DNA of 7,035 nucleotides, from assembly GCA_937868455.1 (NCBI GenBank), contig CALMMO010000537.1, positions 1 to 7,035 on the forward strand, in the 5' to 3' direction. A program made the position numbers and the translations under genes. Below, piece by piece: positions 5,448 through 7,035 of this stretch. Below the pieces are notes generated by a model. The model had not been told where the DNA came from, did not search any database, and worked only from the letters and a program-made list of their open reading frames with translations. The first letter of the stretch is position 1. The number at the start of each line of letters is the position of its first letter. The stretch comes from an uncultured Marmoricola sp. GTDB taxonomy: Bacteria > Actinomycetota > Actinomycetes > Propionibacteriales > Nocardioidaceae.

Positions 5448-6611
5448 ATGTCCACACCCGAGCAGGCCGTCGTTGAAAGCACGATGTTTCGGGCCCTGGC
5501 AGTGCTCCGGGTGGCGTTACTGGCCAACGCCCTAGCCCTGGGGTGGTACCGACGGGCCAACATGGATCACCCCGTGGTGGGCTGGGCAGTGCTGGGCTTC
5601 TTGGCGGTGTGGACGTTGGTGGCTTTGGCGGCGTACTCATCGCCGCGGATGCGGCATTGGCCGCTTCTGATCGGTGATCTAGCAGTTGCAGTGAGCACTA
5701 TCGCTCTCTCGCCCCTGATTAAGGGCGAGACCATGCGTGCCACGCTTCCCGGGTTTTGGGTGTCAGGTGTCGTTTTCGCCTGGGCGCTGGCTTGGAAATC
5801 TCGGGGAGGATTTGTCGCAGCACTCGTCGTGGCGACAGCTGACATCGGCACGCGGCTCGCCGTGGCCTTCTCACAAGGGGCTGATCTGGCCCATGCCATC
5901 ACCCAAACCAACTATGCAAATGTGTTCTTGCTGCTCATCGGCGGGCCTGTGGTGGGGTTCTTGTCTGCCCTGTTGGTGAACACCACCCGTGACCGAGCGC
6001 TGGCCGAGCGTGCCGCGGCTGCCCAAGCCGAGCGTGCCCGTCTCTCCCGAGCGGTGCATGACGGAGTGCTGCAAGTGCTGGCGTTGGTGCAGCGTAAAGG
6101 TGCCGAACTTGGGGGCGAGTTCGGCGAACTTGGTCGATTGGCCGGTGAGCAGGAGGCGGCCCTGAGAGCGCTGGTGCAAGGCGGTCATGGCCCCGTTGGT
6201 GACACTTCTCGCTCTGACCTGGTTGCAGCCCTCGCAGCGTTAAACGCTCGCCAGAGTCCACACGTGCAGTGCACTTCGACGCGGGCTTCCATCGAGATGC
6301 CCGCCGCGCGGGTCAACGAAGTTGTTGCGGTGGTCAATGCGTGTCTTGACAACGTTGCTGCGCATGTTGGTGCCGATGCCAATGCGTGGATCTATGTGGA
6401 GGACAGTGCGCAGATGGTCACGCTCAGCGTCCGTGATGAAGGCAATGGCATCCCTGACGGCAGGCTGGAGGAGGCGCAACGCGCCGGCCGTTTAGGTGTG
6501 GTGGATTCAATCAAGGGACGCATCGCCGACTTGGGGGGAGAAGCCCGGCTCACGAGCGGACCTGGGATTGGCACTGAGTGGGAGTTCGACGTCGCGAAGG
6601 AAGGGATCTGA
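5448..6611 (+). CDS. macS: MacS-family sensor histidine kinase
   Basis: This is the membrane sensor of a two-component system, 387 residues long. About six hydrophobic segments (roughly 14-34, 43-62, 72-90, 102-117, 121-140, 157-177) fill the N-terminal half with only short loops, so the signal is probably sensed in or at the membrane. A short coiled linker (180-200) leads to the HisKA_3-type H-box LSRAVHDGVLQV (199-210, phosphorylated H204). The ATPase domain has an N-box ACLDNVAAHV (298-307, N302), a G1-box VRDEGNGIPDG (328-338), and GRLGVVDSIKGRI plus GPGIGTEWEF (347-359 and 371-380). The FRALAVLRV opening is typical of MacS proteins as I remember them; in Streptomyces MacRS controls morphological differentiation, but here the target genes are unknown. 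ATG 5448 lacks a clear ribosome binding site and probably depends on coupling to the acyltransferase; ATG 5484 is an alternative. Confidence 0.85.
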   Translation: MSTPEQAVVESTMFRALAVLRVALLANALALGWYRRANMDHPVVGWAVLGFLAVWTLVALAAYSSPRMRHWPLLIGDLAVAVSTIALSPLIKGETMRATLPGFWVSGVVFAWALAWKSRGGFVAALVVATADIGTRLAVAFSQGADLAHAITQTNYANVFLLLIGGPVVGFLSALLVNTTRDRALAERAAAAQAERARLSRAVHDGVLQVLALVQRKGAELGGEFGELGRLAGEQEAALRALVQGGHGPVGDTSRSDLVAALAALNARQSPHVQCTSTRASIEMPAARVNEVVAVVNACLDNVAAHVGADANAWIYVEDSAQMVTLSVRDEGNGIPDGRLEEAQRAGRLGVVDSIKGRIADLGGEARLTSGPGIGTEWEFDVAKEGI

Positions 6612-7035
6612 TGAGTTTGCGTGTGATGGTCGTGGATGACCATCCGATGTGGCGAGACGCAGTCGAACGCGACTTGGTCGCTGCCGGACTCACCGTGGTA
6701 GCCAGTGCTGCTAACGGAACTGAAGCACTGGCTCGCGCTAAAGCAACTCTTCCCGACGTGGCGGTTGTGGACCTCCAGATCCCAGCACCCAATGGTGTCG
6801 AACTCACTGGTCAATTTATGGGTCTGAGTCCGCCCCCACGTGTGTTGATCTTGTCGGCATCGGGCGAGCACGACGACGTACTGCAGGCCGTGAAGGCCGG
6901 CGCTTTGGGCTACCTCGTCAAATCCGCATCGAGTCAGGAACTCATTGAGGCAGTGCATCGAGTTGCCGCCGGCGATTCAGTGTTCACTCCCGGCCTGGCC
7001 GGGCTGGTCCTGGGTGAATACCGGCGACTCTCTGA
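6611..7035 (+). CDS. macR: NarL/LuxR-type response regulator (MacR-like), partial at window end
   Basis: This frame is open to the right edge, so only 141 residues are visible. They are a complete receiver domain: acidic pair D9/D10 in VVDDHPMWR, phosphoacceptor D54 (VVDLQIP), S82 at the end of beta 4 (LILSAS), and K104 (GYLVKSAS). The linker begins after AAGDSVF; the expected LuxR-type DNA-binding domain lies beyond the window. The WRDAVERDL stretch and pairing with a HisKA_3 kinase point to the NarL subfamily. ATG 6611 shares one base with the kinase stop (TGATG), and a purine-rich AAGGAAGGG (6597-6605) lies five bases upstream, so kinase and regulator should be translated together. The name MacR rests on the partner kinase and on synteny. 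Confidence 0.88.
   Translation, partial: MSLRVMVVDDHPMWRDAVERDLVAAGLTVVASAANGTEALARAKATLPDVAVVDLQIPAPNGVELTGQFMGLSPPPRVLILSASGEHDDVLQAVKAGALGYLVKSASSQELIEAVHRVAAGDSVFTPGLAGLVLGEYRRLS

Noticed and set aside
4910..5563. Minus-strand open frame of 217 codons
   Set aside because: It is a shadow of the acyltransferase tail and kinase start; its Cys/Leu/Gly-rich sequence is the complement of Ala/Glu/Lys codons.

Overview
The window (by eye about 60% G+C, with frequent GTG and TTG starts and dense overlapping genes) looks like chromosomal DNA of a free-living actinobacterium (class Actinomycetes). The gene set and order match, from memory, a block conserved in Streptomyces and relatives: a FadD15-type acyl-CoA ligase, an SRPBCC protein, an ArsA-type ATPase, a DUF5304-type protein, ROK glucokinase (glkA is SCO2126 in S. 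coelicolor), a small membrane protein, a PlsC-type acyltransferase, and a MacS/MacR-type two-component pair (SCO2121/SCO2120). I see no mobile elements, tRNA or rRNA genes, CRISPR arrays or phage genes, so this is a core rather than an accessory region.

Layout. (1) 1-1137, minus strand: the N-terminal two thirds of a long-chain fatty acid-CoA ligase, interrupted by an in-frame TGA at 19-21. The TGA stands exactly where the glycine of the conserved YGLTE adenylation motif should be, and the motif resumes in the same frame up to the window edge. (2) 1138-1235: a divergent promoter region. (3) 1236-4102, plus strand: a compact four-gene operon (SRPBCC, ArsA ATPase with an HSP20-like tail, Cys-motif DUF5304-type protein, glucokinase) in which every start codon overlaps the previous stop. 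(4) 4099-4506, minus strand: a small two-helix membrane protein that converges on glucokinase, the two TAG stops sharing one CTAG palindrome. (5) 4507-4606: a second divergent promoter region. (6) 4607-7035, plus strand: acyltransferase, sensor kinase and response regulator, tightly packed; the response regulator runs off the right edge.

How it may fit together. The ligase would activate fatty acids, and the PlsC-type enzyme would use acyl donors to make phosphatidic acid or a related lipid. The SRPBCC fold often binds lipids, and the ArsA/GET3-like ATPase may handle hydrophobic clients. Glucokinase feeds glycolysis, and the membrane-embedded kinase with its regulator probably senses an envelope-related signal. 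The link between lipid metabolism, sugar phosphorylation and envelope signalling is inferred from gene order only. I found no clearly new system. The main anomaly is the nonsense codon in the ligase; the least understood part is the co-translated SRPBCC-ArsA-DUF5304 trio.
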